Assembly (NCBI RefSeq): GCF_035621455.1
Contig: NZ_CP141822.1
Span: forward strand, 1,116,001-1,180,000
Length of the DNA stretch: 64,000 bases
Origin: Vibrio natriegens NBRC 15636 = ATCC 14048 = DSM 759
GTDB lineage: Bacteria > Pseudomonadota > Gammaproteobacteria > Enterobacterales > Vibrionaceae
Direction of reading: 5' to 3'
The position numbers and the translations under genes were made by a program. A model generated the notes under the pieces. It did no database searches and had not been told where the DNA came from. It saw nothing but the letters and a program-made list of their open reading frames with translations. Positions 19,404 through 28,333 of the stretch are shown piece after piece (the stretch's first letter is position 1; each line of letters starts with the position of its first letter).

Positions 19404-20471
19404 ATGAAAGAAAAAAAGAACCAGACCAAAGAGTACTCCAAGCCGATAATGATATCGGTGGGTTTGCACGCCCTGTTGGTAGTCGCATTGCTTTGGGGTA
19501 CTGATCTAACAATGTCAAAACCTGAACCAACAGGACAGATGGTTCAGGCCGTTGTTATCGATCCAAAGCTTGTTCAGCAACAAGCGAAAGAGATTCGTCA
19601 GCAACGCGAAAAGGCCGCTAAGAAGGAACAAGAACGTCTGGATAAATTAAGACGGGAAGCCGAGCAGCTGGAAAAAAATCGCAAAGCTGAAGAAGAGCAA
19701 ATTCGCAAGCTGAAAGAGCAACAGGCTAAAGATGCTCAAGCCGCGCGTGAAGCGGAAGCCGAGCGCAAGAAAAAAGAGCAGGAACGCAAAGCCGAAGAGG
19801 AACGTGTTCGCAAAGAGCAAGAGCGAGCTGCTAAGCTTGAACAAGAACGTAAAGTCAAAGAAGAGGCGGTACGTAAAGCGGAGCAGGAACGTTTAGCGAA
19901 AGAAGCGGCGATTGCAAAAGCGGAACAAGAACGTGTGGCGCGCGAGAAAGCAGCGAAAGAAGCTGAAGAAAAAGCCAAACGTGAACGTGAAGCCGCGCAA
20001 AAAGCCGAGCAAGAACGTATCGCAAAAGAAAAAGCAGCCAAAGAGGCGGCTGAACGCGAACGTAAAGCTCGTGAAGCTGCTGAGAAAGCCGAGCGTGAAC
20101 GCAAACAACAAGAAGCAGCATTGGATGACATTTTTGCTGGCTTAGAAGATGAAGCAAGCCAAAACAGTGCGGCTCGTAACCAATTTATCAACGACGAGCT
20201 TTCTCGTATGTCGTCGATATACACTCAGAGTATTCAGCAAAAGTTGATTAAGGATGACTATTTGCTGGGAAAGGAGTGTAGGGTCAACATCAAACTGATT
20301 CCTACCGGGTCGGATATGATGGTTGCTGGTGTTACCGTACTGGGTGGCGATACGCGAGTTTGTGCGGCAGCAAAAAGAGCGATTGCACAAGTTGGGACGT
20401 TCCCTAAATCGTCAGAAGCTGCGGTCAATGAAAAACTGAAAGACATCAACTTAACGGTTGCTTTGGACTAA
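19404..20471 (+). CDS. tolA: Tol-Pal system protein TolA
   Basis: TolA (355 residues) reaches from the inner membrane to Pal and TolB. Domain I has a membrane helix at about 15-32 ([17 protein letters not shown]). Domain II (about 50-235) is a long Lys/Glu/Ala helix built from recurring AEQERxAKE-like units, visible as repetitive DNA at 19570-20120. Domain III (about 250-355) is the globular C-domain with Cys residues in GKECRVNI and [10 protein letters not shown], likely a disulfide. The high repeat content makes this stretch prone to length variation between strains. Confidence 0.95.
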   Translation: MKEKKNQTKEYSKPIMISVGLHALLVVALLWGTDLTMSKPEPTGQMVQAVVIDPKLVQQQAKEIRQQREKAAKKEQERLDKLRREAEQLEKNRKAEEEQIRKLKEQQAKDAQAAREAEAERKKKEQERKAEEERVRKEQERAAKLEQERKVKEEAVRKAEQERLAKEAAIAKAEQERVAREKAAKEAEEKAKREREAAQKAEQERIAKEKAAKEAAERERKAREAAEKAERERKQQEAALDDIFAGLEDEASQNSAARNQFINDELSRMSSIYTQSIQQKLIKDDYLLGKECRVNIKLIPTGSDMMVAGVTVLGGDTRVCAAAKRAIAQVGTFPKSSEAAVNEKLKDINLTVALD

Positions 20472-20484
20472 AAGGAACAGAGAC

Positions 20485-21837
20485 GTGATTAAACGCCTTT
20501 TACTAGGAATGTTTGTACTGCTAAGCAGTATGACGAATGTAGCGAACGCTGCACTAGAGTTGGTTATTACCGACGGTATTGATTCAGCACGACCAATAGC
20601 TGTAGTTCCATTTAAATGGGAAGGTGCTGCGGCGCTGCCAACAGATATTTCTGCGGTGATAGCCTCTGATTTACAACGCAGTGGAAAATTCAGCCCGGTA
20701 CCGACGAACAAAATGCCACAGACGCCTTTTAATGAATCTGAGGTTAACTTTGATTCATGGACTAATCTTGGTGTTGATGCCTTACTGACAGGCTCTATCA
20801 CGCAAAATGAGCAGGGTAATTACGTGGTTAACTACCAGCTTGTTGATATCGTTCGTGGTCAGCTAACCGGCGGTCAGGGTAAAGCATTAGGCAGTGATGG
20901 TGAACTCGTACTATCGAAAGACCATGTGTTGTTCAACAAAGTTGCGACCGTAGAAGCGTCTCGCATGCGTGAATACGCGCACCGCATTTCCGATTTGGTT
21001 TATGAGCAGCTGACGGGTGACCGCGGCGCATTCATGACCCGAATTGCCTATGTAGTGGTGAGTGACACTGAGCGTTTTCCTTACCAACTGCGTGTTTCTG
21101 ACTACGATGGTTACAACGAACGTTTGGTACTTCGCTCTAAACAGCCGTTGATGTCACCGTCTTGGTCTCCAGATGGCCAGAAGCTAGCGTATGTAAGCTT
21201 CCAAAACGGTCAGTCTGAAATTTACATCATGAATATCTACACTGGCGAACGAGAAAAGATTACTTCTTATCCTCGTCACAACGGTGCACCTAAGTTTTCT
21301 CCGGATGGCAGCAAACTTGCGCTTGTTCTGTCGAAGACGGGTTCATTGCAGGTCTACACATTCGACCTGAGATCTCGCCAGCTCACACAAATTACGCGTG
21401 GCAGATCAAATAATACAGAACCGTTCTGGCACCCAGATGGAAAATCGTTGGTTTTCACATCGGATAGGGGTGGAAAACCTCAAATTTATCAAGTAGATTT
21501 GGGCAGCGGTGATACTAATCGTTTAACTTGGCAAGGTAGTCAGAACCTGAGTGGTCAAATCACACCTGACGGCCGATTCCTGGTGATGGTGAATCGCAGT
21601 GATTCAGGCTTCAACTTGGCAAAACAAGATTTAGAAACGGGTGCTCTTCAAGTTCTTACCAAGACCTTACTTGATGAGTCACCAAGTATTGCTCCAAACG
21701 GTGGCATGGTTGTATATAGCTCCATGTACAATAAGAAAAACGTACTTTCGATGGTTTCCATTGATGGTCGATTTAAAGCGAGATTACCTGCGACAAATGG
21801 ACGCGTAAGAGCGCCTGCGTGGTCACCGTTTTTGTAA
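20485..21837 (+). CDS. tolB: Tol-Pal system protein TolB
   Basis: TolB is a periplasmic beta-propeller that binds Pal. I start at GTG 20485 ([15 protein letters not shown]) behind AAGGA, giving 450 residues with a signal peptide ending NVANA before [11 protein letters not shown]. An upstream TTG at 20458 would overlap tolA. The N-domain runs to about 165. Propeller repeats follow with the recurring W/F-SPDGxKLA pattern ([39 protein letters not shown]). Confidence 0.96.
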   Translation: MIKRLLLGMFVLLSSMTNVANAALELVITDGIDSARPIAVVPFKWEGAAALPTDISAVIASDLQRSGKFSPVPTNKMPQTPFNESEVNFDSWTNLGVDALLTGSITQNEQGNYVVNYQLVDIVRGQLTGGQGKALGSDGELVLSKDHVLFNKVATVEASRMREYAHRISDLVYEQLTGDRGAFMTRIAYVVVSDTERFPYQLRVSDYDGYNERLVLRSKQPLMSPSWSPDGQKLAYVSFQNGQSEIYIMNIYTGEREKITSYPRHNGAPKFSPDGSKLALVLSKTGSLQVYTFDLRSRQLTQITRGRSNNTEPFWHPDGKSLVFTSDRGGKPQIYQVDLGSGDTNRLTWQGSQNLSGQITPDGRFLVMVNRSDSGFNLAKQDLETGALQVLTKTLLDESPSIAPNGGMVVYSSMYNKKNVLSMVSIDGRFKARLPATNGRVRAPAWSPFL

Positions 21838-21867
21838 TAATAAGATAGATTAATAAAGGAAAATAAG

Positions 21868-22392
21868 ATGCAACTTAACAAGGTTCTAAAAGGGCTACTT
21901 ATCGCGCTTCCAGTTATGGCTATGACTGCGTGTAGTTCAAGTGACGACGCTGCTTCAAGTACAGGTGACGCAACTAACCAAAGCGGCGCTGTTGAAACAA
22001 CAGTCGTATCACCGATCGATCAAGCTGGTCAACTGACTGAGCAAGAGCTTAAAGAGCAAGCGCTACGCGAAACTCAAACTATCTACTTTGCATTTGATAA
22101 CTCAACAATTGCTGGTGATTACGAAGAGATGCTAGCGGCTCACGCGGCGTACCTAAGCAAAAACCCATCACTACGCGTAACTATCGAAGGTCACGCTGAT
22201 GAGCGTGGTACTCCAGAGTACAACATCGCGCTAGGTGAGCGTCGTGCTCAAGCAGTTGCAAACTACCTACAAGCACTGGGTGTTCAGGCAGACCAAATTT
22301 CAATCGTTAGCTACGGTGAAGAGAAGCCACTTCTTCTAGGCCAGTCTGATGACGTTTACGCTAAAAACCGTCGTGCGGTTTTAGTATACTAA
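21868..22392 (+). CDS. pal: Peptidoglycan-associated lipoprotein Pal
   Basis: Pal is an outer-membrane lipoprotein that anchors the envelope to peptidoglycan. The 174 residues have a lipobox MTAC, so Cys22 is lipidated. A Ser/Ala-rich linker follows, then the OmpA-like peptidoglycan-binding domain (about 65-174) with the hallmark [14 protein letters not shown] and [10 protein letters not shown]. Codon bias indicates high expression. It sits between tolB and cpoB as in other gammaproteobacteria. Confidence 0.97.
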   Translation: MQLNKVLKGLLIALPVMAMTACSSSDDAASSTGDATNQSGAVETTVVSPIDQAGQLTEQELKEQALRETQTIYFAFDNSTIAGDYEEMLAAHAAYLSKNPSLRVTIEGHADERGTPEYNIALGERRAQAVANYLQALGVQADQISIVSYGEEKPLLLGQSDDVYAKNRRAVLVY

Positions 22393-22407
22393 TTCGAGGG
22401 AATCCTC

Positions 22408-23166
22408 ATGTTGTTCAGTAACACTAAGCGCGCTGTTGCGCTTACGTTACTGGCAAGTGCAGCGAGCTTCGCGTTCGCTGCACCAGCTCCAGTATCTGAT
22501 CTCAACAGCACATCTTCAGTTTCTAAAAGTCGTTCATCCGAGACGGATGTCGAGCGATTAGAACGCCTACTGCAAAGTCGCAGCCGTCTTCAGTTCCAAA
22601 TGCAAGAGCAAATTGACCAAATGTCACGAGAGATCAGTGATCTAAGAGGTCAGTTGGAACGAAACAACCATGAAATGAAGCAAATGCTTCAGAGGCAGAG
22701 AGAGCTGTTCGTTGAGCTTGATCGCATGCGTGGTGAGATGAAGTCAGCGCCCGTCGTTCAAGAGACGGAGTCAGCAGAACCGGGTGGTCAATACACTCCG
22801 AATGCGGATGAGCAGACGGCTTACCAAGACGCTGTGGATCTTATCCTTAAAAAGCGCGATTACGCTGGCGCAATTGCTGCATTCCAGCAATTCCAGAAGG
22901 ATTATCCTGACTCCACTTACACAGCGAACTCACATTATTGGTTAGGCCAATTGTATTACGCTAAAAAGCAGGATAAAGAAGCCGCGAAAAGCTTTATTGC
23001 AGTGGTTTCTTACAAAGATTCTAACAAGCGAGCAGATGCATTGGTGAAACTTGGCGATATCGCTGAGCGTAACAACAATGCTGAGCAGGCGAAGAAGTTT
23101 TATCAGCAAGTGGTCGATGAGTACCCAAATAGTGCCTCAGCGAAAATTGCAGGCGCTAAACTGTAA
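22408..23166 (+). CDS. cpoB: Cell division coordinator CpoB (YbgF)
   Basis: CpoB is a periplasmic protein that links TolA and PBP1B activity during division. The 252 residues start with a signal peptide (to about AFAAP, residue 25). A coiled coil follows (about 48-115, VERLERLLQSRSRLQFQMQ) and mediates trimerisation. Then come tetratricopeptide repeats (about 130-252: YQDAVDLILKKRDYAGAIAA, SHYWLGQLYYAKK and later copies). It is the last gene of the tol operon, with a terminator 20 bases on. Confidence 0.94.
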   Translation: MLFSNTKRAVALTLLASAASFAFAAPAPVSDLNSTSSVSKSRSSETDVERLERLLQSRSRLQFQMQEQIDQMSREISDLRGQLERNNHEMKQMLQRQRELFVELDRMRGEMKSAPVVQETESAEPGGQYTPNADEQTAYQDAVDLILKKRDYAGAIAAFQQFQKDYPDSTYTANSHYWLGQLYYAKKQDKEAAKSFIAVVSYKDSNKRADALVKLGDIAERNNNAEQAKKFYQQVVDEYPNSASAKIAGAKL

Positions 23167-23187
23167 CCACTGTCTTTGATTATTTCT

Positions 23188-23217
23188 AAAAGGAGCTTCT
23201 GGCTCCTTTTTCTTTTA
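23188..23217 (+). terminator. tol operon terminator
   Basis: AAAAGGAGC and GCTCCTTTT pair around TTCTG, followed by TTCTTTT. Confidence 0.9.
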
Positions 23218-23360
23218 TTGGCCTGTGTATTAAGTTAATAAGTGTTAATTGGAACAAAGATATACGGCTAGAGCTCTATAAATCCTCGCTATGGGTTGGT
23301 TTTTGAAAATTAACGAGGTTACAATACGCGGATTAAAGGAAGTTGCGTAGAGCAAGAGCA

Positions 23361-24422
23361 ATGAGCCATATACTAGATAAAATCGACACTGTTTACCCAT
23401 TCCCTCCAAAACCTGTTCCGTTGAGCGAAGACGAGAAAGCGTCTTACATTGAGCGCATTAAAAAGCTGCTTAAAGAAAAAGATGCCGTCCTTATCGCACA
23501 TTACTACACTGACCCTGAAATTCAGGCGTTGGCTGAAGAGACTGGCGGTTTTGTTGGTGACTCGCTAGAAATGGCGAAGTTCGGTAACCGTCACCCGGCA
23601 AGCACATTGATCATCGGTGGCGTTCGCTTTATGGGCGAATCGGCGAAGATTCTAACTCCGGAAAAGCGCATTCTAATGCCAACGTTGGAAGCGGAATGTT
23701 CGCTTGATCTTGGATGTCCTGCGGATAAATTCAGTGAGTTCTGTGATGCTCACCCTGACCATACGGTTGTGGTTTACGCCAATACATCTGCAGCGGTTAA
23801 AGCACGTGCTGACTGGGTAGTCACATCAAGTATTGCACTTGAAATTGTTGAACACCTGGACGCAGAAGACAAACCAATCATCTGGGGTCCTGACCGTCAC
23901 CTGGGTTCGTACATTGCGAATAAGACTGGCGCAGACATGCTGCTGTGGCAAGGTGAATGTGTTGTTCATGATGAGTTCTCTGCTGACGCACTGCGCAAGA
24001 TGAAGAGCGTTTATCCAGACGCTGCGATTCTAGTTCACCCAGAATCACCAGCAAGCGTGGTTGAATTGGCCGACGCTGTTGGCTCTACAAGTCAGCTTAT
24101 CAAAGCCGCGAAAGAGCTTCCTCACAAGCAAATGATCGTGGCAACCGATAAAGGCATCTTCTTCAAGATGCAGCAACTGGTTCCTGAAAAAGAGCTTATC
24201 GAAGCCCCAACAGCAGGAGCTGGTGCGACATGTCGTAGCTGCGCACATTGCCCTTGGATGGCGATGAACGGCTTGAAAGCGATTGAACAAGCACTTCGTG
24301 AAGGTGGTGCAGAGCATGAAATCTTTGTTGATGAAGAGCTTCGCGTTAAGTCGCTTATCCCACTAAACCGCATGTTAGATTTTGCAGAACAGCTTAATAT
24401 GCAGGTAAAGGGTAACGCGTAA
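23361..24422 (+). CDS. nadA: Quinolinate synthase NadA
   Basis: NadA condenses iminoaspartate with dihydroxyacetone phosphate to quinolinate, using a 4Fe-4S cluster, in NAD synthesis. I start at ATG 23361 ([20 protein letters not shown]), giving 353 residues. A TTG six codons upstream is possible. Cluster ligands are at Cys113 (AECSLDLGC), the Cys in [11 protein letters not shown] near 201, and the Cys-rich [10 protein letters not shown] near 291-299. [16 protein letters not shown] near 46 is the substrate-binding N-domain motif. A terminator follows. Confidence 0.96.
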   Translation: MSHILDKIDTVYPFPPKPVPLSEDEKASYIERIKKLLKEKDAVLIAHYYTDPEIQALAEETGGFVGDSLEMAKFGNRHPASTLIIGGVRFMGESAKILTPEKRILMPTLEAECSLDLGCPADKFSEFCDAHPDHTVVVYANTSAAVKARADWVVTSSIALEIVEHLDAEDKPIIWGPDRHLGSYIANKTGADMLLWQGECVVHDEFSADALRKMKSVYPDAAILVHPESPASVVELADAVGSTSQLIKAAKELPHKQMIVATDKGIFFKMQQLVPEKELIEAPTAGAGATCRSCAHCPWMAMNGLKAIEQALREGGAEHEIFVDEELRVKSLIPLNRMLDFAEQLNMQVKGNA

Positions 24423-24451
24423 ATTTTTCGCATTATCTTAAGATGAATCTC

Positions 24452-24481
24452 AAAAACCAGCCGAATATGGCTGGTTTTTTT
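24452..24481 (+). terminator. nadA terminator
   Basis: AAAAACCAGCC and GGCTGGTTTTT form an 11-bp stem around GAATAT, followed by more T residues. Confidence 0.9.
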
Positions 24482-24541
24482 GTGTCTTACAATCAATGGG
24501 TTACTATTGAAAGACGTAATGCATTTAGGAACTGAATACTT

Positions 24542-25585
24542 ATGGCAGTGTGGCTGGTCGTTAAAAAGTGGTTAAGTTCGCACTTTTTTAAACTAAGTAC
24601 CCGCAACCTTGTCGTCATTAGCCTTTTATATATCAGCCTCTCTTGGGGGCTATTGGTTCTGGCAGGCGAGACGGAACTTACGGAAAACTTTTCGAGCTTT
24701 ATCTATTACTTGATGGTGACGGCGAGCACCGTTGGTTACGGCGATCATTCTCCAGTAACCGATTTAGGTAAGTGGGTTGTGGTCTTGTTTGTAATTCCGG
24801 GAGGATTGAGCCTGTTTGCGGCACTTTTGGGGCGTGTGGCAGGTGCGGCGGTAGATTATTGGCGAGCGGGAATTATCGGTAAACGGAGAGTAAGAGTGGA
24901 AAACCATATCGTATTATTGGGCTGGAACGGGTCAAGAACCATGCACCTGATTCGTATGTTGCAGCATGAAGAGTCAGGAAAACGTCCGGTAGTACTGTGC
25001 AGTCGCTCAGATATTGAAAACCCTCTACCGGGTGAAATTCACTTTATTAAAGTAACCAGTTATACCGACTCACAGGAGATGTCAAACGCGAACATTACAG
25101 AGGCGAGCTGCATCATCGTCGATAACTTATCGGATGATATCACTTTGTCTGCTGCACTGTATTGTGCCTCTGTGAACCCTGACGCACACTTGCTTGCCTA
25201 TTTTAAAGATGAAGCGCTGGGTCGTTTACTGAGCCAGCATTGCCCGAAAGCGGAGTGTATTCCAGCTGTTGGGGCTGAAATGTTAGCCAAGGCAGCCGTG
25301 GATCCTGGTTCGAGTGCGTTGCATCAGGAACTGCTAGCCTCAACTCGAGGTATGACACAATACTCCGTGATCTATCCTGAAAACCAACCAACGACCAAGA
25401 TTGAAAACCTGTTTGGGTTTATTAAAAAGCATCACCATGCAACGCTTATTGCCATCGATTTAGGTGAGGGCATCGAGCTAAATCCGGACCTAGATACTGA
25501 CGTACCACCAAAAAGCAAACTGTTTTATATTGCAGATGAACGTATTGAAGATTTTGCATGGAACAAAATGATAAAGGACAAATAA
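24542..25585 (+). CDS. Potassium channel with RCK/TrkA-N domain
   Basis: This 347-residue protein is a two-helix K+ channel. One membrane helix spans about 22-42. The pore helix and filter TVGYGD at 63-68 follow, then the second helix (about 75-97, WVVVLFVIPGGLSLFAALLG). A cytoplasmic Rossmann-type RCK domain begins at HIVLLGWNGSRTM near 122 and a further C-domain follows. It heads a four-gene operon with DUF350, DUF1190 and a glutathionylspermidine-synthase-like ligase. The stop overlaps the next start (TAATG). A channel in this operon type is a recurrent association. What the ligand of the RCK domain is, and whether the ligase product gates it, is unknown. Confidence 0.9.
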   Translation: MAVWLVVKKWLSSHFFKLSTRNLVVISLLYISLSWGLLVLAGETELTENFSSFIYYLMVTASTVGYGDHSPVTDLGKWVVVLFVIPGGLSLFAALLGRVAGAAVDYWRAGIIGKRRVRVENHIVLLGWNGSRTMHLIRMLQHEESGKRPVVLCSRSDIENPLPGEIHFIKVTSYTDSQEMSNANITEASCIIVDNLSDDITLSAALYCASVNPDAHLLAYFKDEALGRLLSQHCPKAECIPAVGAEMLAKAAVDPGSSALHQELLASTRGMTQYSVIYPENQPTTKIENLFGFIKKHHHATLIAIDLGEGIELNPDLDTDVPPKSKLFYIADERIEDFAWNKMIKDK

Positions 25586-26001
25586 TGCACATCATCGCAG
25601 ACTTGTTAGCGGGATTTCCCAATTTCTTACTCTATTTTTCAGTGTCGATTGTTTTCGTTTTGGCGTTCAAATTCGTTTATATAAAACTGACCCCTTATGA
25701 TGAATGGCAACTCATTAAAGAAGAGCAAAATACAGCAGCAGCAGTGGCGTTAAGTGGTGCTTTTCTTGGTTACTGTCTGGCAATTGCAGGCGCGGCGAAA
25801 AACTCAGTCAGCATCATTGATTTTATGGTTTGGGGTGTTGTCGCGTTATTAGCTCAGCTGATTGCGTTTGGAATTGTTCGTTTTATTCTGATGCCAAAAG
25901 TATCAGAGCGGATTGAAAACAACGAGGTACCCGCGGGTATTGTACTTGCTGCAGTATCCGTTTCTGTCGGTGTACTTAATGCCGCCTGTATGACGTATTA
26001 G
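25585..26001 (+). CDS. DUF350 (YjfL/UPF0719) membrane protein
   Basis: This small inner-membrane protein has four hydrophobic segments and reads MHIIADLLAGFPNFLLYFSV from the ATG at 25585, giving 138 residues. AAAGGA just upstream supports this start, and the ATG overlaps the channel stop codon. A start nine codons earlier (25558) is open but lacks the better ribosome site. The AAVALSGAFLGYCLAIAGA segment is typical of DUF350. Family members usually sit beside ATP-grasp ligases of the YgiC/YjfC type, as here. The function is unknown. Confidence 0.85.
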   Translation: MHIIADLLAGFPNFLLYFSVSIVFVLAFKFVYIKLTPYDEWQLIKEEQNTAAAVALSGAFLGYCLAIAGAAKNSVSIIDFMVWGVVALLAQLIAFGIVRFILMPKVSERIENNEVPAGIVLAAVSVSVGVLNAACMTY

Positions 26002-26009
26002 GAGAAACG

Positions 26010-26579
26010 ATGAAACGCAGCTCTAACGTTAAACGTTCATCCATGGATAAGAGCTTTAAAGTCAGTCGCCTTATCCCTTTTGCAGCTTTTGGCGGGATAT
26101 TTTATCTTGCGACACAGGAGTCAACGACTGAAGGCGCTATTTACCTTGACGCCAGTGAGTGCAAAGCATCGGAACCCGGGTTCAGCGAGCAGTGTGACAT
26201 CGCCTATCAGGAAGCGAAGGAAAGAGCGGAGCAAAATGCACCACGCTATACCACAGAGCATGAGTGTGAGAACGACTTCTATCAAGATGACTGTTATTAC
26301 AGTTCTCGCTACAACTCCTATGTTCCCTTTGCCAGTGGGTTCTTCTTTAGTCGCGCTCTTAGCAATCTGAGCGGATACAACAAGAGTTACTACTCCGAGC
26401 CGATGTACCGTTATAAGTCGAAATATTACAACGGTGCCGGGCAGTTTTATGGCTCGTACCGAAACCAGCCGACTAGCGTTGCGAGCAGCCGATTGAACAA
26501 GCGTGGCGGCGGTACGATTGGTCAGGCTATGTCTCGAGGCGGCTTTGGCAAAGCGGTATCAGGTAGTCGCGGCGGTTAA
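26010..26579 (+). CDS. DUF1190 (YgiB-like) protein
   Basis: This 189-residue protein has a short hydrophobic N-terminal segment (LIPFAAFGGIFYLAT, about 20-34). A Cys- and Tyr-rich middle follows (SECKASEPGFSEQCDIAY, HECENDFYQDDCYYSSRY). The C-terminus is Gly/Ser/Arg-rich (GGGTIGQAMSRGGFGKAVSG) and resembles the low-complexity tail of YgiB. Four Cys in C-x-C-spaced pairs suggest disulfides, so the bulk is likely periplasmic or outer-membrane facing. It lies between the DUF350 gene and the ligase gene. YgiB-YgiC pairing is established by gene neighbourhood. The role of the tail is not known. Confidence 0.82.
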   Translation: MKRSSNVKRSSMDKSFKVSRLIPFAAFGGIFYLATQESTTEGAIYLDASECKASEPGFSEQCDIAYQEAKERAEQNAPRYTTEHECENDFYQDDCYYSSRYNSYVPFASGFFFSRALSNLSGYNKSYYSEPMYRYKSKYYNGAGQFYGSYRNQPTSVASSRLNKRGGGTIGQAMSRGGFGKAVSGSRGG

Positions 26580-26587
26580 CAGACACT

Positions 26588-27751
26588 ATGTTTCGAAGAG
26601 AAATACAAGAAAGAGAAAACTGGCGTGAACTGGCACGCCAGTTTGGTTTTGGCTTCCATTCCATGTACGACCAACCTTACTGGGATGAGACCGCGTATTA
26701 TCAGTTTACTCTGGCGCAGATCGAACAGGATCTTGAAGATCCCACAGAAGAGCTGCACCAGATGTGCCTCGAAATTGTTGACCAAGTGGTACGCAGTGAA
26801 GAGTTACTGACGAAATGTGCGATTCCTGAAGTTATGTGGTCCCAGGTCGCTTCCTCATGGAAACGCAATGAACCCTCCCTCTATTCACGAATGGATTTCG
26901 CCTACAACGGATCTGGGCCAGCGAAGCTTCTGGAAAACAATGCGGATACGCCGACGTCATTATTTGAGACTGGATTCTGGCAATGGGTGTGGCTTGAAGA
27001 TGTGGTGAATAAAGGGCGAATTCACCAAAGTGCAGATCAATTCAATATACTGCAAGATTTCCTTATCGAGCGCTTTGCTGAGATTGCCAAGCTACAGCCG
27101 GGACAAACGCTGCATTTCAGTTGCTGCAAATATACCGAAGAAGACAAAGGTACCGTTCAATATCTTGAAGATTGTGCTCGGGAGGCTGGGTTATCAACGG
27201 CTTTTGTCTACGTTGAAGACATTGGCGTGACGGAAGAGGGGATATTTGTTGATGCGGACAACCGAGCTATTCGCTGGATGTTCAAACTCTACCCTTGGGA
27301 GTTTATGTTTGAGGATGCGTACAGCACTTATCTCTCAACTGCGAACGTTAACTGGTTAGAGCCGATGTGGAAGTCCATTCTTTCGAATAAAGCTTTGCTG
27401 CCATTACTTTGGCAACGCTTTCCTAATCACCCCAATTTACTGCCTGCCTATTTTGCTGAGGATCCCAAAGCGGCAAGCTTAAAAGACTATGTGATAAAGC
27501 CGCTATTTTCACGTGAAGGCGCGAATATCGAGATAGTGAAAAATGGTCAGCGCGTGGTTAAAACGCCAGGACCTTATGAATCGAGCAAAAACATTGTTCA
27601 GCAATATCATCCGTTACCGAAGTTTGGACAAAGTCATACGCTTATCGGCAGCTGGCTGATTAACGACCGAGCCGCGGGTATTTCGATTCGTGAGGACAGC
27701 AATTTAGTTACTCAGGATATGGCGCGTTATATTCCTCACGTGATTCTATAG
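26588..27751 (+). CDS. Glutathionylspermidine synthase-like ATP-grasp ligase (YgiC/YjfC type)
   Basis: This 387-residue cytoplasmic protein matches the C-terminal synthetase half of glutathionylspermidine synthase, which joins an amine to a peptide carboxylate with ATP. Visible pieces are WREIARQFGF-like N-terminal sequence, RMDFAYNGSGPAKLLENNAD near 98-117, KPLFSREGANIEI near 306-318 and the C-terminal GSWLINDRAAGISIREDSN. No amidase half is present. The real substrate in this family is unknown and may be a peptide or the DUF1190 partner. The gene closes the channel-DUF350-DUF1190 operon, nine bases after DUF1190. Confidence 0.87.
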   Translation: MFRREIQERENWRELARQFGFGFHSMYDQPYWDETAYYQFTLAQIEQDLEDPTEELHQMCLEIVDQVVRSEELLTKCAIPEVMWSQVASSWKRNEPSLYSRMDFAYNGSGPAKLLENNADTPTSLFETGFWQWVWLEDVVNKGRIHQSADQFNILQDFLIERFAEIAKLQPGQTLHFSCCKYTEEDKGTVQYLEDCAREAGLSTAFVYVEDIGVTEEGIFVDADNRAIRWMFKLYPWEFMFEDAYSTYLSTANVNWLEPMWKSILSNKALLPLLWQRFPNHPNLLPAYFAEDPKAASLKDYVIKPLFSREGANIEIVKNGQRVVKTPGPYESSKNIVQQYHPLPKFGQSHTLIGSWLINDRAAGISIREDSNLVTQDMARYIPHVIL

Positions 27752-27802
27752 TGCCAGGCTCCTCCGTCGGATGAGAAGAGGCGAATTCACGAAGAGGGAT
27801 AT

Positions 27803-27831
27803 AAGGAGCCTTCCCAACCGAAAGGCTCCTT
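27803..27831. terminator. Hairpin between convergent operons
   Basis: AAGGAGCCTT and AAGGCTCCTT form a perfect 10-bp stem with a 9-base loop, between the ligase gene and the convergent PCu(A)C gene. The T-run is short on both strands, so it may need Rho or slow both polymerases. Confidence 0.55.
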
Positions 27832-27836
27832 CAATG

Positions 27837-28298
27837 TTAATGTGAATGAAGGTAGGTATTCACTTCTACAGCGAGTTCTATTTCTACTTTTCCTGCGTTT
27901 CTAAATTCAAGCGTCATAGGAAAACGCTCGCCCTGTTTGAATGATTGCTCGGGATTGAAGATCATCAAGTGATAGCCGCCTGGCTCAAACATCACACTTT
28001 TCATTGTGCCTACCCGGACATTTTCGATTTTCTTCATTTTCATCACACCATCACTCATTTCATGCTGATGAATCTCCACTCGCTCAGCAACTGGTGTTGT
28101 CGCGCTGATCAAAAAATCATCTCTGGTGGACAGGTTCTTTAGCTGAAAGAAACCCGCGATTACGGTTGCATTGGGTGGCGCTTCCCGGCTCCAAGGATGG
28201 TCGATTTTAATGCTGTTTGTCGTGTATTCATGGGCACTGGCTGCGGAAGTGAGCAGTGCTGCGATACATAACGTGAAGCGGCTGAGGTATTTTTTCAT
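27837..28298 (-). CDS. Periplasmic copper chaperone, PCu(A)C family
   Basis: This 153-residue protein has a signal peptide (cleavage likely after SAASA, residue 22) and the full PCu(A)C copper-binding signature H-x10-M-x21-H-x-M, met exactly by His77, Met88, His110 and Met112. Family members carry Cu(I) in the periplasm, classically to the CuA site of oxidases. Here the gene is the last of a minus-strand group containing MbnP-like and MbnH-like proteins and a beta-barrel, so copper delivery or acquisition with those partners is the likely task. The C-terminal YLHSH adds two further His. Confidence 0.92.
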   Translation of the reverse strand: MKKYLSRFTLCIAALLTSAASAHEYTTNSIKIDHPWSREAPPNATVIAGFFQLKNLSTRDDFLISATTPVAERVEIHQHEMSDGVMKMKKIENVRVGTMKSVMFEPGGYHLMIFNPEQSFKQGERFPMTLEFRNAGKVEIELAVEVNTYLHSH

Positions 28299-28333
28299 AA
28301 CTGTCTCTTTTATTTAACCTAAACTGAGCTGAT

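Noticed and set aside
19736..20224. Minus-strand open frame of 162 codons in tolA
   Set aside because: The Lys/Glu-rich repeat of TolA leaves stop-free Ser/Leu/Arg reading on the other strand. This is an artefact of repetition.
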